This document shows positions 8,439 through 15,887 of a stretch of 29,508 nt of DNA, in pieces. The DNA lies in assembly GCA_964500525.1 (NCBI GenBank), contig CAZCOE010000083.1, positions 1 to 29,508 on the forward strand, given 5' to 3'. Below the pieces are notes generated by a model, which was not told the origin of the DNA, did no database searches, and saw only the letters and a list, made by a program, of their open reading frames with translations. The translations under genes were made by a program, and so were the position numbers. The DNA is from RGIG7378 sp964500525 (GTDB taxonomy: Bacteria > Bacillota > Clostridia > RGIG7378). Positions within the stretch are counted from its first letter, which is position 1. Every line of letters starts with the position of its first letter.

Positions 8439-9013
8439 GTATCTGTCTCCTTGCTGAAAAATGTCAGATGACTGACTCCATATCTCTTGGATCGATAGGC
8501 CCTCAGACCGCCAAACTCCTGCTGTATGGGGTAGCTGTGTTCGACTATTATAATGCAGTTGTTCCCTGCTACGCAAGAATCAGACAGGAATTGAAGCACA
8601 TCGGAATACACGTGGTTAATTGCCTTAGCATTTGGCTCTGCATAGGGCGGGTCCATAAATATATAGTCAAAGCTCCGTCCCTGACCATCCAGATCCACCA
8701 GTGCTGTCATCACATCACCCGTGCGCAGGCTGCTCCTGTCCTGAAATCCGCAGGTCTCCAGGTTTTCTCTCAATATGCCGGCTGTCCTCCTGTCCTTCTC
8801 CACAAAGGTGGCGGCAGATGCACCTCGGCTCAATGCCTCTATGCCAACGGCTCCGCTGCCTGCAAACAGGTCCAGAAATTCAGTGCCTGCCACATGAAAT
8901 CCCAGAATGTTAAAGAGTGCCTCTCTTGTCTGATCTGTGGTGGGCCTGGTACCCATACCCTCCGGCGTCCTGAGTCTGCGTCCGCCGGCTGTTCCCGAAA
9001 TAACTCTGATCAT
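8435..9013 (-). CDS. rsmD: 16S rRNA (guanine-966-N2)-methyltransferase RsmD
   Basis: RsmD methylates G966 of 16S rRNA in the 30S subunit using SAM. The 192-residue protein has the N-terminal MIRVISGTAGGRRL and the RPTTDQTREALFNIL segment. SAM motif I is FLDLFAGSGAVGIEALSRGA. The catalytic DPPY motif lies in FDYIFMDPPYAEP. The length matches the family. The ATG at 9013 has an AGGGTG site overlapping the recG stop. The stop overlaps the coaD start as ATGA. Confidence 0.96.
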   Translation of the reverse strand: MIRVISGTAGGRRLRTPEGMGTRPTTDQTREALFNILGFHVAGTEFLDLFAGSGAVGIEALSRGASAATFVEKDRRTAGILRENLETCGFQDRSSLRTGDVMTALVDLDGQGRSFDYIFMDPPYAEPNAKAINHVYSDVLQFLSDSCVAGNNCIIIVEHSYPIQQEFGGLRAYRSKRYGVSHLTFFSKETDT

Positions 9014-9016
9014 ATG

Positions 9017-11095
9017 TCACCCTATATAGTAGTTGTTGTTCTGCATTTGCTGTATCTCGATTTCCATTCTCCGGGAGAACTCCAGTCTCTCTTCCTGGGT
9101 CATGGTGCGGTTCATGTCCTCCATGTCCTGAGAAACCTGGGACAGCAATTCCACATTTTTGAAAAATGCGCTCATCTTCATGGGAGGCATGCCATGCTGT
9201 CCTGTGCCGAAGAAGTTGCCCGGGCCCCGCTGTTCCAGATCCTTCTCCGCAATATAGAATCCGTCGTTGGAGGACTTGAATATTCTCAGGCGCTCATAGG
9301 ATGATTCCTTGCCTGACCTGTCCACCACTATGCAGGTTGCCTCTCTGCTGCCTCTGCCTACTCGACCTCTCAGCTGATGGAGCTGAGACAGGCCAAACCG
9401 CTCGCCATTCTGGATAATCATCAGATTTGCCTCAGGCACATTCACACCTACTTCAATAACAGTTGTGGCAACCATAACGTTGGCTGCTCCTGAGCGAAAG
9501 GCCTCCATGGCGCTTTCCTTGTCTGCCTTCTTCATCCGGCCGTGAACCAATACCGGCTTGATCCAGGGCTTATCCCCTGCAAAGTGAGTCACTGTGTCAA
9601 ACATTTCCTCAGCGGACAACAGCGACTGCTGGGACATTTCACCCACATCTTCCGCCTCCTCTACCAGAGGACATACCACATATGCCCGGTCTCCCTGGGA
9701 AGTGGTCTTGGCTATAAACTCCAGAATCCTGTTGTCGTAGGAGGGATTGACCACATAGGTCCTCACCGGCTGTCTGCCTGCAGGCAATTGATTGACTACG
9801 GATATATCCATATCTCCATACATGGTCAGGGCCAGGGTTCGGGGGATTGGCGTTGCCGACATTATAAGCACATCAGGGCGATTGGCCTTGTTAATCAGGA
9901 CCTTGCGCTGTTCCACGCCAAAGCGGTGCTGCTCGTCAGTTACCACCAGTCCGATGTTTGCGTAAGAAATATCCTCCACCAGCAGTGCGTGGGTTCCGAA
10001 TGCCACCAGTTCCCGGCAGGACTGAGCCTGGGCTCTCACATCTCTGCGCTCCTGGGCCCTCATTCCTCCGGTAATGAGAATGGAGGGAATGTGGGGGAAC
10101 ATTTTGCAATAGTCCCTGTACAGCTGCTCGGCCAACACCTCGGTAGGTGCCATCATCAACGCCTGATATCCGGAAAGGGAGGCCTTGGTCAGCGCCAGAT
10201 AGGCCAATACGGACTTGCCGCAGCCCACATCTCCCTGAAGCAATCTGTTCATGGGAGCGGTGCTCTCCATATCTCTGGATATCTCTGTCCAGGCGTCCTC
10301 CTGGGCAGTTGTCAGACTGTATGGCAAGGCCCGGATGTACTGTGACACATCTGCACTGCGGGGAGACTTGTATGAATCCCGGGAGGCCCTCATTTCCCGG
10401 GAGTACCGCTCCAGGACACACTTTATTATCAATATATCCTCGTACAGCAGCCGCTGTTTTGCCCGCTCCAGCATATCAAAATCCGTGGGAAAGTGGAGAC
10501 CCATCAGGCTATCGTACAGTGACAGAAAATTGTATTTGGACATTATGCAGGCAGGCAGGTATTCCGGCAATGGCCTGATCATCTCGCAGGCAGCAGCCAC
10601 GGCCTTGCGATAGGCGGCGGCGCCAAACTTCTGCTCACCTCTGTATATGGGCAGAATCACCTTGTATTGTTTGTCAGCTCTGTATTTTTCAAAGGATGGA
10701 TTAACCAGGGAAATCATGCCCCGGCGCTCCGGATAGCCATAGAACACATATATGTCGCCGGGCTTCATAATGCGCTGCAGGTATGGCGCATTGAAGAAAG
10801 TCAGCCTGGCGGTGTCAGTTCCATCGCTGACGCTTACTGTACACCAGCTGCGATTCCGATTGCGCTGGATTGTGACACGGGAACTGATCCTGGCCACAAA
10901 GCCCTGCAGGGTGGCACCGTCGCAGGTCAATTTGTCGATAGAGCGAATATCCCGCCTGTCCTCATATCTTACGGGATAGTTAAAAATCAGGTCGTACAGG
11001 GTGCGGATGCCCATCTTGTCCAATTTCTCCGCTCCCTTGTCTCCTACGCCCTTGACCGTGGTTATGCTGCTGTTAAATAGTTCGTAGCTGTCCAT
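9017..11095 (-). CDS. recG: ATP-dependent DNA helicase RecG
   Basis: RecG remodels stalled replication forks and branch-migrates Holliday junctions. The 692-residue form begins MDSYELFNSSITTVKGVGDKGAEKL, containing the helix-hairpin-helix-like wedge-domain entry, then the OB fold. The superfamily-2 helicase core has Walker A GDVGCGKS, the DEQHRFGVEQR motif II block, SATPIPRTLALT and the C-terminal QLRGRVGRG motif. An in-frame TTG six codons upstream (11113) gives a 698-residue alternative. Neither start has a clear ribosome binding site. I prefer the ATG because a TATACT box lies 6 bases before it and the family usually starts at this point. The gene follows the htrA terminator and probably opens the operon with rsmD and coaD. 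Confidence 0.96.
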   Translation of the reverse strand: MDSYELFNSSITTVKGVGDKGAEKLDKMGIRTLYDLIFNYPVRYEDRRDIRSIDKLTCDGATLQGFVARISSRVTIQRNRNRSWCTVSVSDGTDTARLTFFNAPYLQRIMKPGDIYVFYGYPERRGMISLVNPSFEKYRADKQYKVILPIYRGEQKFGAAAYRKAVAAACEMIRPLPEYLPACIMSKYNFLSLYDSLMGLHFPTDFDMLERAKQRLLYEDILIIKCVLERYSREMRASRDSYKSPRSADVSQYIRALPYSLTTAQEDAWTEISRDMESTAPMNRLLQGDVGCGKSVLAYLALTKASLSGYQALMMAPTEVLAEQLYRDYCKMFPHIPSILITGGMRAQERRDVRAQAQSCRELVAFGTHALLVEDISYANIGLVVTDEQHRFGVEQRKVLINKANRPDVLIMSATPIPRTLALTMYGDMDISVVNQLPAGRQPVRTYVVNPSYDNRILEFIAKTTSQGDRAYVVCPLVEEAEDVGEMSQQSLLSAEEMFDTVTHFAGDKPWIKPVLVHGRMKKADKESAMEAFRSGAANVMVATTVIEVGVNVPEANLMIIQNGERFGLSQLHQLRGRVGRGSREATCIVVDRSGKESSYERLRIFKSSNDGFYIAEKDLEQRGPGNFFGTGQHGMPPMKMSAFFKNVELLSQVSQDMEDMNRTMTQEERLEFSRRMEIEIQQMQNNNYYIG

Positions 11096-11101
11096 GGTTT
11101 T

Positions 11102-11107
11102 AGTATA
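11102..11107 (-). promoter_or_regulatory. Candidate -10 box (TATACT) directly upstream of recG
   Basis: After the htrA terminator the only good -10 hexamer before recG is TATACT at 11107-11102, six bases before the recG ATG. The expected start site would be at or beside the A of the ATG. No convincing -35 is found at 16-18 bases, so the call is tentative. Confidence 0.3.
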
Positions 11108-11156
11108 AACCAAATTCTATCAAAGTGCCACACAGGGCCGGGATATGATGGTGCAG

Positions 11157-11183
11157 AAAAAGGACGCACCCTCAAGTGCGTCC
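11157..11183 (-). terminator. Rho-independent terminator of the HtrA gene
   Basis: On the minus strand a perfect 8-bp stem GGACGCAC/GTGCGTCC with loop TTGAGG is followed at once by TTTTT. It sits 18 bases after the protease stop codon and separates it from recG. Confidence 0.92.
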
Positions 11184-11201
11184 CGAATGTAATGTGTTGT
11201 C

Positions 11202-12440
11202 CTATTTTTGGGGAATATCCTCCAACAATGTGATGGTCACTTTCAGTCGTTTCTCGTCCCGGATTACCTCTACGGTAACCTTGTCTCCTGCGCTATGCTC
11301 CATCAGCAGTGTCTTAATGTCGCTGACCCTGGATATGGTTCTGTCATCCATGGACACAATGTAGTCTCCTACCTGGAGCTCAGTGTCCTGGTTGTCCGGT
11401 ATAGAATATACGTAGACTCCATATCTGTTCACGTTATACATAAGTGCGGAATAGTAGTCAGTAACCTCCAGGAACTGTATGTTGATGTGGGCTCTGCCGG
11501 ACACATAGCCCTTGTCAATCAGCTGGTTGGCTACTTCCACTGCGTAGTCAATGGGAATTGCGAAACCTATTCCCTCAATTTCCGTGTCCGAGGCCTTGGC
11601 ATTTACTATTCCGATAAGCCGGCCATAGCAATTGAACAATCCTCCTCCGGAGTTGCCTGGGTTAATCTCTGCATTGGTCTGCATCAATGTCATGGGAATG
11701 CCGTCGATGGTGATTGTCCGGCTAAGGGCGCTGACAATACCGTCTGTCACTGTGCTGCCAAGTCCCATAGGATTGCCTATAGCAACAACAGGCTCTCCCA
11801 GATTCACTTCAGAGGTCTTGCCCACCGCTGCCGCTGTGAGGACAGTATCCCCCGGATCGATACAAATTACGGCAATGTCGGAAGTGGCGTCAGATGCCAC
11901 CAGCTCTGCCTTGAATGTGGTCCCGTCAGTCAATGTTACTGTGATTGTATCTGCACCGTTTACAACATGGTGGTTAGTAATAATAGTTCCCTCGGTTCCG
12001 ACGATAACACCGCTGCCGGCGCCGCTCCTGATATAGGATTGGTTCCAGTTGCCGGTTACCACAGACTCTGTATTTACCATAACCACACTATCCACACAGG
12101 AATCCACCACTTGAGCCACTGTCATGGATTCTCCCGGTGCGGGAACATCGGCAGTAATATCTGAGGGTCCCGGAGTTGGGTTGCCTGCCTGGACAATGGG
12201 AGACGCTACAGGCTGCTTTGTAGGCTTTGCTGTAGGATCCTCTGTATCCTGACCTTGGCTGTGCAATCCGGCCAGATATCCCAGGCCAACGCAAAGGCCA
12301 ATGGCAAGAATCACACCCAGGGCTATCAGGGCTATTTTGATTCCCCTCCTGTTTTTAGGAGGCTGGGCCGGTGTCTCTGATGTACCGGGTGTACCTCTGT
12401 AGGTGCCGTCTGGATTTAAGTTGTACTCTACATTAACCAT
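11202..12440 (-). CDS. Membrane-anchored HtrA/DegP-type serine protease with PDZ domain
   Basis: This is a trypsin-like surface quality-control protease of the HtrA family. The N-terminal ~33 residues are cytoplasmic, followed by one membrane helix (about 34-59) and a T/P-rich extracytoplasmic linker. The protease domain carries the catalytic triad: H158 in TNHHVVNG, D188 in TSDIAV and S264 in NPGNSGGGLF. A single C-terminal PDZ domain occupies about residues 310-405. The 412-residue length and signal-anchor topology match Gram-positive HtrA proteins that degrade misfolded exported proteins. The ATG at 12440 has an AAGGAAG site. It is monocistronic: it has its own upstream region and a strong terminator. 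Assignment to a specific paralogue (htrA, htrB or htrC) is not possible here. Confidence 0.95.
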   Translation of the reverse strand: MVNVEYNLNPDGTYRGTPGTSETPAQPPKNRRGIKIALIALGVILAIGLCVGLGYLAGLHSQGQDTEDPTAKPTKQPVASPIVQAGNPTPGPSDITADVPAPGESMTVAQVVDSCVDSVVMVNTESVVTGNWNQSYIRSGAGSGVIVGTEGTIITNHHVVNGADTITVTLTDGTTFKAELVASDATSDIAVICIDPGDTVLTAAAVGKTSEVNLGEPVVAIGNPMGLGSTVTDGIVSALSRTITIDGIPMTLMQTNAEINPGNSGGGLFNCYGRLIGIVNAKASDTEIEGIGFAIPIDYAVEVANQLIDKGYVSGRAHINIQFLEVTDYYSALMYNVNRYGVYVYSIPDNQDTELQVGDYIVSMDDRTISRVSDIKTLLMEHSAGDKVTVEVIRDEKRLKVTITLLEDIPQK

Positions 12441-12475
12441 AAAACCACTTCCTTAACTTCTGTGTAGTCTGATAT

Positions 12476-12481
12476 ATTATA
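12476..12481 (-). promoter_or_regulatory. Candidate -10 box for the HtrA gene
   Basis: A perfect TATAAT on the minus strand (12481-12476) lies 35 bases before the protease ATG. No good -35 is found at the standard 16-18 base spacing; the nearest TTTACA is 22 bases away. The box is therefore weakly supported. Confidence 0.35.
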
Positions 12482-12545
12482 ACCCCTATTTATAAACCCA
12501 TCATGTAAATGGCAATAATTCGGTGAAAAATCCGGGGCGAATCTG

Positions 12546-13451
12546 TCACTCTTCCTGGGATGGGAACTTCTGATGGTACAGTTGAATCAGGTCGGTGGGA
12601 TCTCCCTCCAGTAAGGAAATAGCACGGATTGCCTCAATAAGGAACAGACTGTCCACCCGGTCCGGATTCTTCTCCACATAGCCCCGGATGAAGGAAATTC
12701 CCCTGCGGTTGCCCACCTTTCCAAAGAGTTCCAGCAGGAATGGCCTGTCGAGACTCTCCTTGACGCCTCTCTTAAGCAATGTGTATGCCTCCTGGGCATA
12801 CTCCGGGCACTGGGCCAGGTATCTGAGCAGGCAAGTGTGCATTGCCGTAAGTGAAGAGGCCTCCTCCAGGTACTCTATTACCAATTTGCCCATGGTTTTG
12901 CTGTCTGCGCTTCTCAAGGCGTCAAATGCTGCATCCTGAATCAGTTCCCAGTCTGCATCGCCTTGCTCTTCCATTCGGAAAGCGGCCTCGTTCAGACGGA
13001 AAATAATGTCTGGCAAGTCCTGATCTCCGCATCGGGCATACAGTCTGAGGGCAGTGGCAACTTCAAAGGCTTGGCTGTCGTCCTTGATTGAGCAAAAGCC
13101 CTTGATAGCCCCTGCCACAGAGGCGGCGTGTTCAGTGCCGGCATATGAGTCCACCTTGTCTTCCACTGCATAGGGCATGAAATCCACCATATACAGCATA
13201 GGGTCTCTGAGCAGTTCGATGAAGGTCTCAGGAGTCATATCCTCTATATATTGACGAATAGTCTTGCCATCCAGTTCGTCACAGGGGGTGTTATTGAAAT
13301 AGATGTCCGCGGCCTCTGTCATACGGGCTATTGTCAGCTTCTCCATCTCCTCAACGTTGTCTTCGGAAACGTTCTCTGCGATAGCGTCCAGCTCCTGATT
13401 CATCTGCTCCGTCATTATCTCGATAGCGGTATAAAGCTCGGTAAATTCCAT
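12546..13451 (-). CDS. Uncharacterised acidic helical protein
   Basis: I do not recognise this 301-residue protein. It is acidic and strongly helical, without a signal peptide or membrane segment. The pattern of paired amphipathic helices from about residue 110 onward (for example AASVAGAIKGFCSI, ALRLYARCG, LLKRGVKESLDRPFLLELFGKVGNRRG) suggests a HEAT-like alpha-solenoid, but no repeat consensus is certain. The ATG at 13451 has an AGGAG site six bases away. It follows the membrane-protein gene by about 20 bases in the same direction, so the two probably form an operon. A cytosolic scaffold or binding role would fit the fold type, as inference only. Confidence 0.8.
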   Translation of the reverse strand: MEFTELYTAIEIMTEQMNQELDAIAENVSEDNVEEMEKLTIARMTEAADIYFNNTPCDELDGKTIRQYIEDMTPETFIELLRDPMLYMVDFMPYAVEDKVDSYAGTEHAASVAGAIKGFCSIKDDSQAFEVATALRLYARCGDQDLPDIIFRLNEAAFRMEEQGDADWELIQDAAFDALRSADSKTMGKLVIEYLEEASSLTAMHTCLLRYLAQCPEYAQEAYTLLKRGVKESLDRPFLLELFGKVGNRRGISFIRGYVEKNPDRVDSLFLIEAIRAISLLEGDPTDLIQLYHQKFPSQEE

Positions 13452-13471
13452 GTCTGTCTCCTGTTCTGTAA

Positions 13472-14059
13472 TTAAAACTTGCGTCCGGTTCGCTTAAAGT
13501 AATCATATCCGGATTCCTGATCCTGCCGGACCGGTTTTTTCAAAATATAGGTATCTATCCAGCTGTCCACGTCAAAGCCTCGTAAGGCCGTAATATATGC
13601 AAATCCGCTGACGGCAATGGGATAGAAAAAGGCTGTCATCCTGATCCACAGGCCACTGGATGGGCCATAGTAGAAATACCCTCCGTAGCTCATGAGCACC
13701 TGAACCAATCCTGAAATATCCGGCAGTACCGTCCAGTCATCCGACGCAGGCAGCAGCAATTCTGCCAAAACCATCACCAATATGAAGGGCAGCATGGAGA
13801 TAGCTCCTGTGACAAACCCCTTGGCCAGCCCCAGTCTGCCCACCTGTCCGTCTCTGATCTCTCTGACAGCCCGCCTGTTGACAAAGACATATACCACACA
13901 AATCTGCATAATCAATGCCAGCAGCGAGAAGAAAGTGAGAGCTGTGGGGCCCATGGCAAAAAAGGGTATACAGCCAAAAACGAATATCAGTACGGTCATG
14001 GCGTAGGTTTTGATGGTTTCTACGATGGCTGTCCGGATCTCGGAAAAAAACGACTTCAT
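13472..14059 (-). CDS. Uncharacterised integral membrane protein (about four helices)
   Basis: The 195-residue product starts MKSFFSEIRTAIVETIKTYAM. It has hydrophobic segments near residues 18-38 and 40-58, another around 80-102 (VTGAISMLPFILVMVLAELLL) and a fourth around 140-165, with a charged C-terminal tail. The frame is open a further 75 codons upstream, but that extension runs antisense through the tRNA gene. The ATG at 14059 has a near-perfect AGGAGGG site and is clearly the start. The function is unknown. The family resembles small Clostridia membrane proteins with no assigned role. It is the first gene of a probable two-gene unit with the helical protein downstream and is divergent from the tRNA gene. 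Confidence 0.85.
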   Translation of the reverse strand: MKSFFSEIRTAIVETIKTYAMTVLIFVFGCIPFFAMGPTALTFFSLLALIMQICVVYVFVNRRAVREIRDGQVGRLGLAKGFVTGAISMLPFILVMVLAELLLPASDDWTVLPDISGLVQVLMSYGGYFYYGPSSGLWIRMTAFFYPIAVSGFAYITALRGFDVDSWIDTYILKKPVRQDQESGYDYFKRTGRKF

Positions 14060-14081
14060 CTGAACCCTCCTGCACATAGAT

Positions 14082-14126
14082 TTGATATTGTATATCAAGT
14101 TTAATTGTTTACACCATTTGTGTAAA
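14082..14126. promoter_or_regulatory. Two palindromes between divergent membrane-protein and tRNA genes
   Basis: TTGATAT-TGT-ATATCAA (14082-14098) and TTTACAC-CATTT-GTGTAAA (14108-14126) are perfect inverted repeats of 7 bp each, only 9 bases apart. The first overlaps a plausible -10 region (TATACAAT on the minus strand) of the membrane-protein gene. They could be operators for a dimeric repressor. No regulator is encoded next to them. Confidence 0.4.
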
Positions 14127-14176
14127 GCAAAAATTAACCAAAGGGAAACTTTTGACTTTATGTTCTGTTTTTGCTG

Positions 14177-14185
14177 TGCTATACT
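14177..14185 (+). promoter_or_regulatory. Extended -10 promoter of tRNA-Leu
   Basis: TGCTATACT forms an extended -10 element (TGnTATACT) ending 11 bases before the mature tRNA 5' end, so transcription would start around 14192. A TTGACT box lies 22 bases before the -10, too far for a normal spacer, so the extended -10 probably carries recognition. Confidence 0.55.
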
Positions 14186-14196
14186 TCTATGTATTC

Positions 14197-14283
14197 GCCG
14201 CCTTGGTGGAATTGGCAGACACAAGGGACTTAAAATCCCTCGATGTAACAATCGTACCGGTTCAAGTCCGGTAGGCGGCACCA
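14197..14283 (+). tRNA. tRNA-Leu (anticodon UAA)
   Basis: The acceptor stem GCCGCCT (14197-14203) pairs with AGGCGGC (14273-14279), followed by discriminator A and an encoded CCA (14281-14283). The anticodon arm is AGGGA-CTTAAAA-TCCCT, giving anticodon UAA, which reads UUA. A long class II variable arm (CGAT/ATCG stem) and the T arm CCGG-TTCAAGT-CCGG confirm a leucine tRNA. The loop has A36-A37-A38, the pattern recognised by MiaA, whose gene and that of MiaB are in this window. Confidence 0.97.
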
Positions 14284-14290
14284 TGCAAAA

Positions 14291-14317
14291 GGCGGTTGCG
14301 AAAGCAATCGCCTTTTT
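14291..14317 (+). terminator. Rho-independent terminator of tRNA-Leu
   Basis: The stem GGCGGTTGC/GCAATCGCC (one G-U pair) with a GAAA tetraloop is followed by TTTTT, starting 8 bases after the CCA end. Confidence 0.92.
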
Positions 14318-14351
14318 GCAATGATTTTTCCCTGAGGGGCAGGCAATATTC

Positions 14352-14829
14352 TAGTGAAGAGTGATGAGTGAAGAGTGAAAAGTTGTGGCCCCTATGTTCC
14401 AGAGGTCGAATGGCGAAGCGGTGCCCTAAGGACCCGAAGCGGTGATGTGTGTTCCTATGACGGGTTAAATAATTTTCACTCTTCCATCTGTTCCAAAAAC
14501 TTGACAAGTTTCGTTGTGGCGGCTTTGGTCCCACTTGATATTCCCGAAAAAAAATTTTTGATTTGCGGGAATAGTTGTGTTTCAACTTTACACTTTTTTG
14601 TTCTTTTGTTCCCGTCGATGTGCTATGCTTACCATAAGAAGGCGAGGCGAAGCAAAGCGACCCAGTGAAAAAAAAGACCATAGGAACATAGGGACCAAAA
14701 CTCTTCACTATTCACTTTTAACTTTTCACTGGCGAAGCAGGCTTCGCCATTAGACCATGGGAGCATAGAGACCAGAACTATTCACTATTCACTTTTAACT
14801 ATTCACTGGCGAAGCAGGCTTCGCTCTGC
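14352..14829. repeat. Composite repeat block: inverted arms, heptamer runs and 77-bp tandem units
   Basis: This intergenic stretch holds no credible gene. Two tandem units of 77 bp (14676-14752 and 14753-14829) are close to 90% alike. Each has a GACCAT(A/G)GGA(A/G)CATA head, a run of heptamers of the form TTCACTA/TTCACTT/TTAACTT, and a GGCGAAGC-AG-GCTTCGC palindrome. An inverted, more diverged copy of the head and heptamer run lies at 14352-14407, so 14352-14730 is bounded by imperfect inverted repeats. The interior has palindromes TATTCCCG/CGGGAATA and AACTTG-A-CAAGTT. It looks like a dispersed, MITE-like repeat family. An extended -10-like TGCTATGCT at 14621-14629 faces the downstream oxidoreductase. 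Confidence 0.75.
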
Positions 14830-14849
14830 TTCGCCCAGGAGGTATTCGC

Positions 14850-15836
14850 ATGGATGAAATCAGACTGGGTACGATTGGTTCCGGCCCAATCGTCCATTCT
14901 ATTCTGGACAACGTTAAGATCGTAGATGGCATCCGACTGGCTGCAGTCTATTCCCGCAGCAGTGAGAGAGCCCAGGCCCTGGCTGCAGAGTACGGAGCAG
15001 ATAGGGTCTATACGGATATGGATGAGTTCCTGGCAGATGATCAGGTGAATTTTGTCTACATCGCCACGCCGAACTTACTGCACTATGAGCAGACCAAAAA
15101 GGCCCTGCTGGCAGGGAAAAATGTAATTTGTGAGAAGCCCTTCTGTACCCGGGTGGAACAGGCCCGGGAGCTGGCGGCTATTGCAAAGCAGCGGCATCTG
15201 TTTCTGGTGGAGGCGGTTACCACCCCGTTCCTGCCAAACTTTCACATTCTGAAACGGGAGCTGCCCAGGATTGGGAGAATCAGATTGGTGCTTTGTAACT
15301 ACAGCCAATATTCCGGCAGATACGATAGGCTCCTGCAGGGTGAGGTGCCGAATATTTTCAATCCGGAGTACGGCGGCGGCTGCCTGATGGATTTAAACTT
15401 CTACAATATCTACCTGAATGTGGCCCTGTTCGGGCAGCCCAATGATGCTGTATATTATCCCAACATCTATCCGGGATTGGCGGATACCTCCGGTGTTTTG
15501 ATAATGGGCTATGAAGACTTTGTCAGCCAGTGTGCCGCCGCCAAGGACACCTGGGGCGTGAATTCCTTCCAGATTCAGGGTGAAAAGGGCTATATTTACA
15601 TTACCGGGGGCAGCAACGGCCTGGCAGAGGTGCGTGTGGTTACAGCAACCAGCCGGGAGACATTCAATGACCAGCCCAACCCGAATCGCTGGTTCTACGA
15701 GATACAGCATTTGACGGAACTGGTATTGGCAGATGATTATGATGCCATCTATGAACAGCTGGAGATGACCATCCAGGTGGCGGAAGTGCTGGAAACATCG
15801 CGCAAAAAGGCAGGTATCCTCTTTCCCGGAGACTGA
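14850..15836 (+). CDS. Gfo/Idh/MocA-family NAD(P)-dependent oxidoreductase
   Basis: This is a 328-residue two-domain dehydrogenase. The N-terminal Rossmann fold begins IRLGTIGSGPIVHSIL, with glycines in the dinucleotide-binding loop, and continues through YIATPNLLHYEQTKKALLAGKNVICEKPF. The EKP motif (K contacts substrate and cofactor) is intact at about residue 95. The C-terminal alpha/beta domain includes GGGCLMDLNFYNIYLNVALFG. The family oxidises or reduces sugars, inositols and related polyols; the substrate cannot be inferred. The ATG at 14850 has a perfect AGGAGG seven bases upstream, placed directly after the composite repeat block, so its promoter lies in or before the repeats. It is convergent with the phosphatase gene and may share a weak terminator with it. 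Confidence 0.93.
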   Translation: MDEIRLGTIGSGPIVHSILDNVKIVDGIRLAAVYSRSSERAQALAAEYGADRVYTDMDEFLADDQVNFVYIATPNLLHYEQTKKALLAGKNVICEKPFCTRVEQARELAAIAKQRHLFLVEAVTTPFLPNFHILKRELPRIGRIRLVLCNYSQYSGRYDRLLQGEVPNIFNPEYGGGCLMDLNFYNIYLNVALFGQPNDAVYYPNIYPGLADTSGVLIMGYEDFVSQCAAAKDTWGVNSFQIQGEKGYIYITGGSNGLAEVRVVTATSRETFNDQPNPNRWFYEIQHLTELVLADDYDAIYEQLEMTIQVAEVLETSRKKAGILFPGD

Positions 15837-15844
15837 CAGAAAAC

Positions 15845-15869
15845 GGGGCCGCTGATCCTGCTCTGCCCC
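15845..15869. terminator. Weak bidirectional terminator between convergent genes
   Basis: GGGGC and GCCCC (5 bp) flank a 15-base loop. On the minus strand the stem is followed by GTTTTCT; on the plus strand only by ATTTG. It is placed between two converging stop codons (15836 and 15888), which supports the role, but the stem is short. Confidence 0.4.
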
Positions 15870-15887
15870 ATTTGCCAATCTATTGAT

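Noticed and set aside
11208..12164. Plus-strand open frame (318 codons) opposite the HtrA-type protease
   Set aside because: Antisense of a gene with an intact catalytic triad; composition is not protein-like.
14375..14668. 97-codon frame inside the composite repeat block
   Set aside because: It runs through palindromes and repeat units, lacks a ribosome binding site and would not be conserved between copies.
14676..14829. Tandem units considered as a CRISPR array
   Set aside because: Only two units, similarity extends through the whole 77-bp period with no unique spacers, and there are no cas genes.
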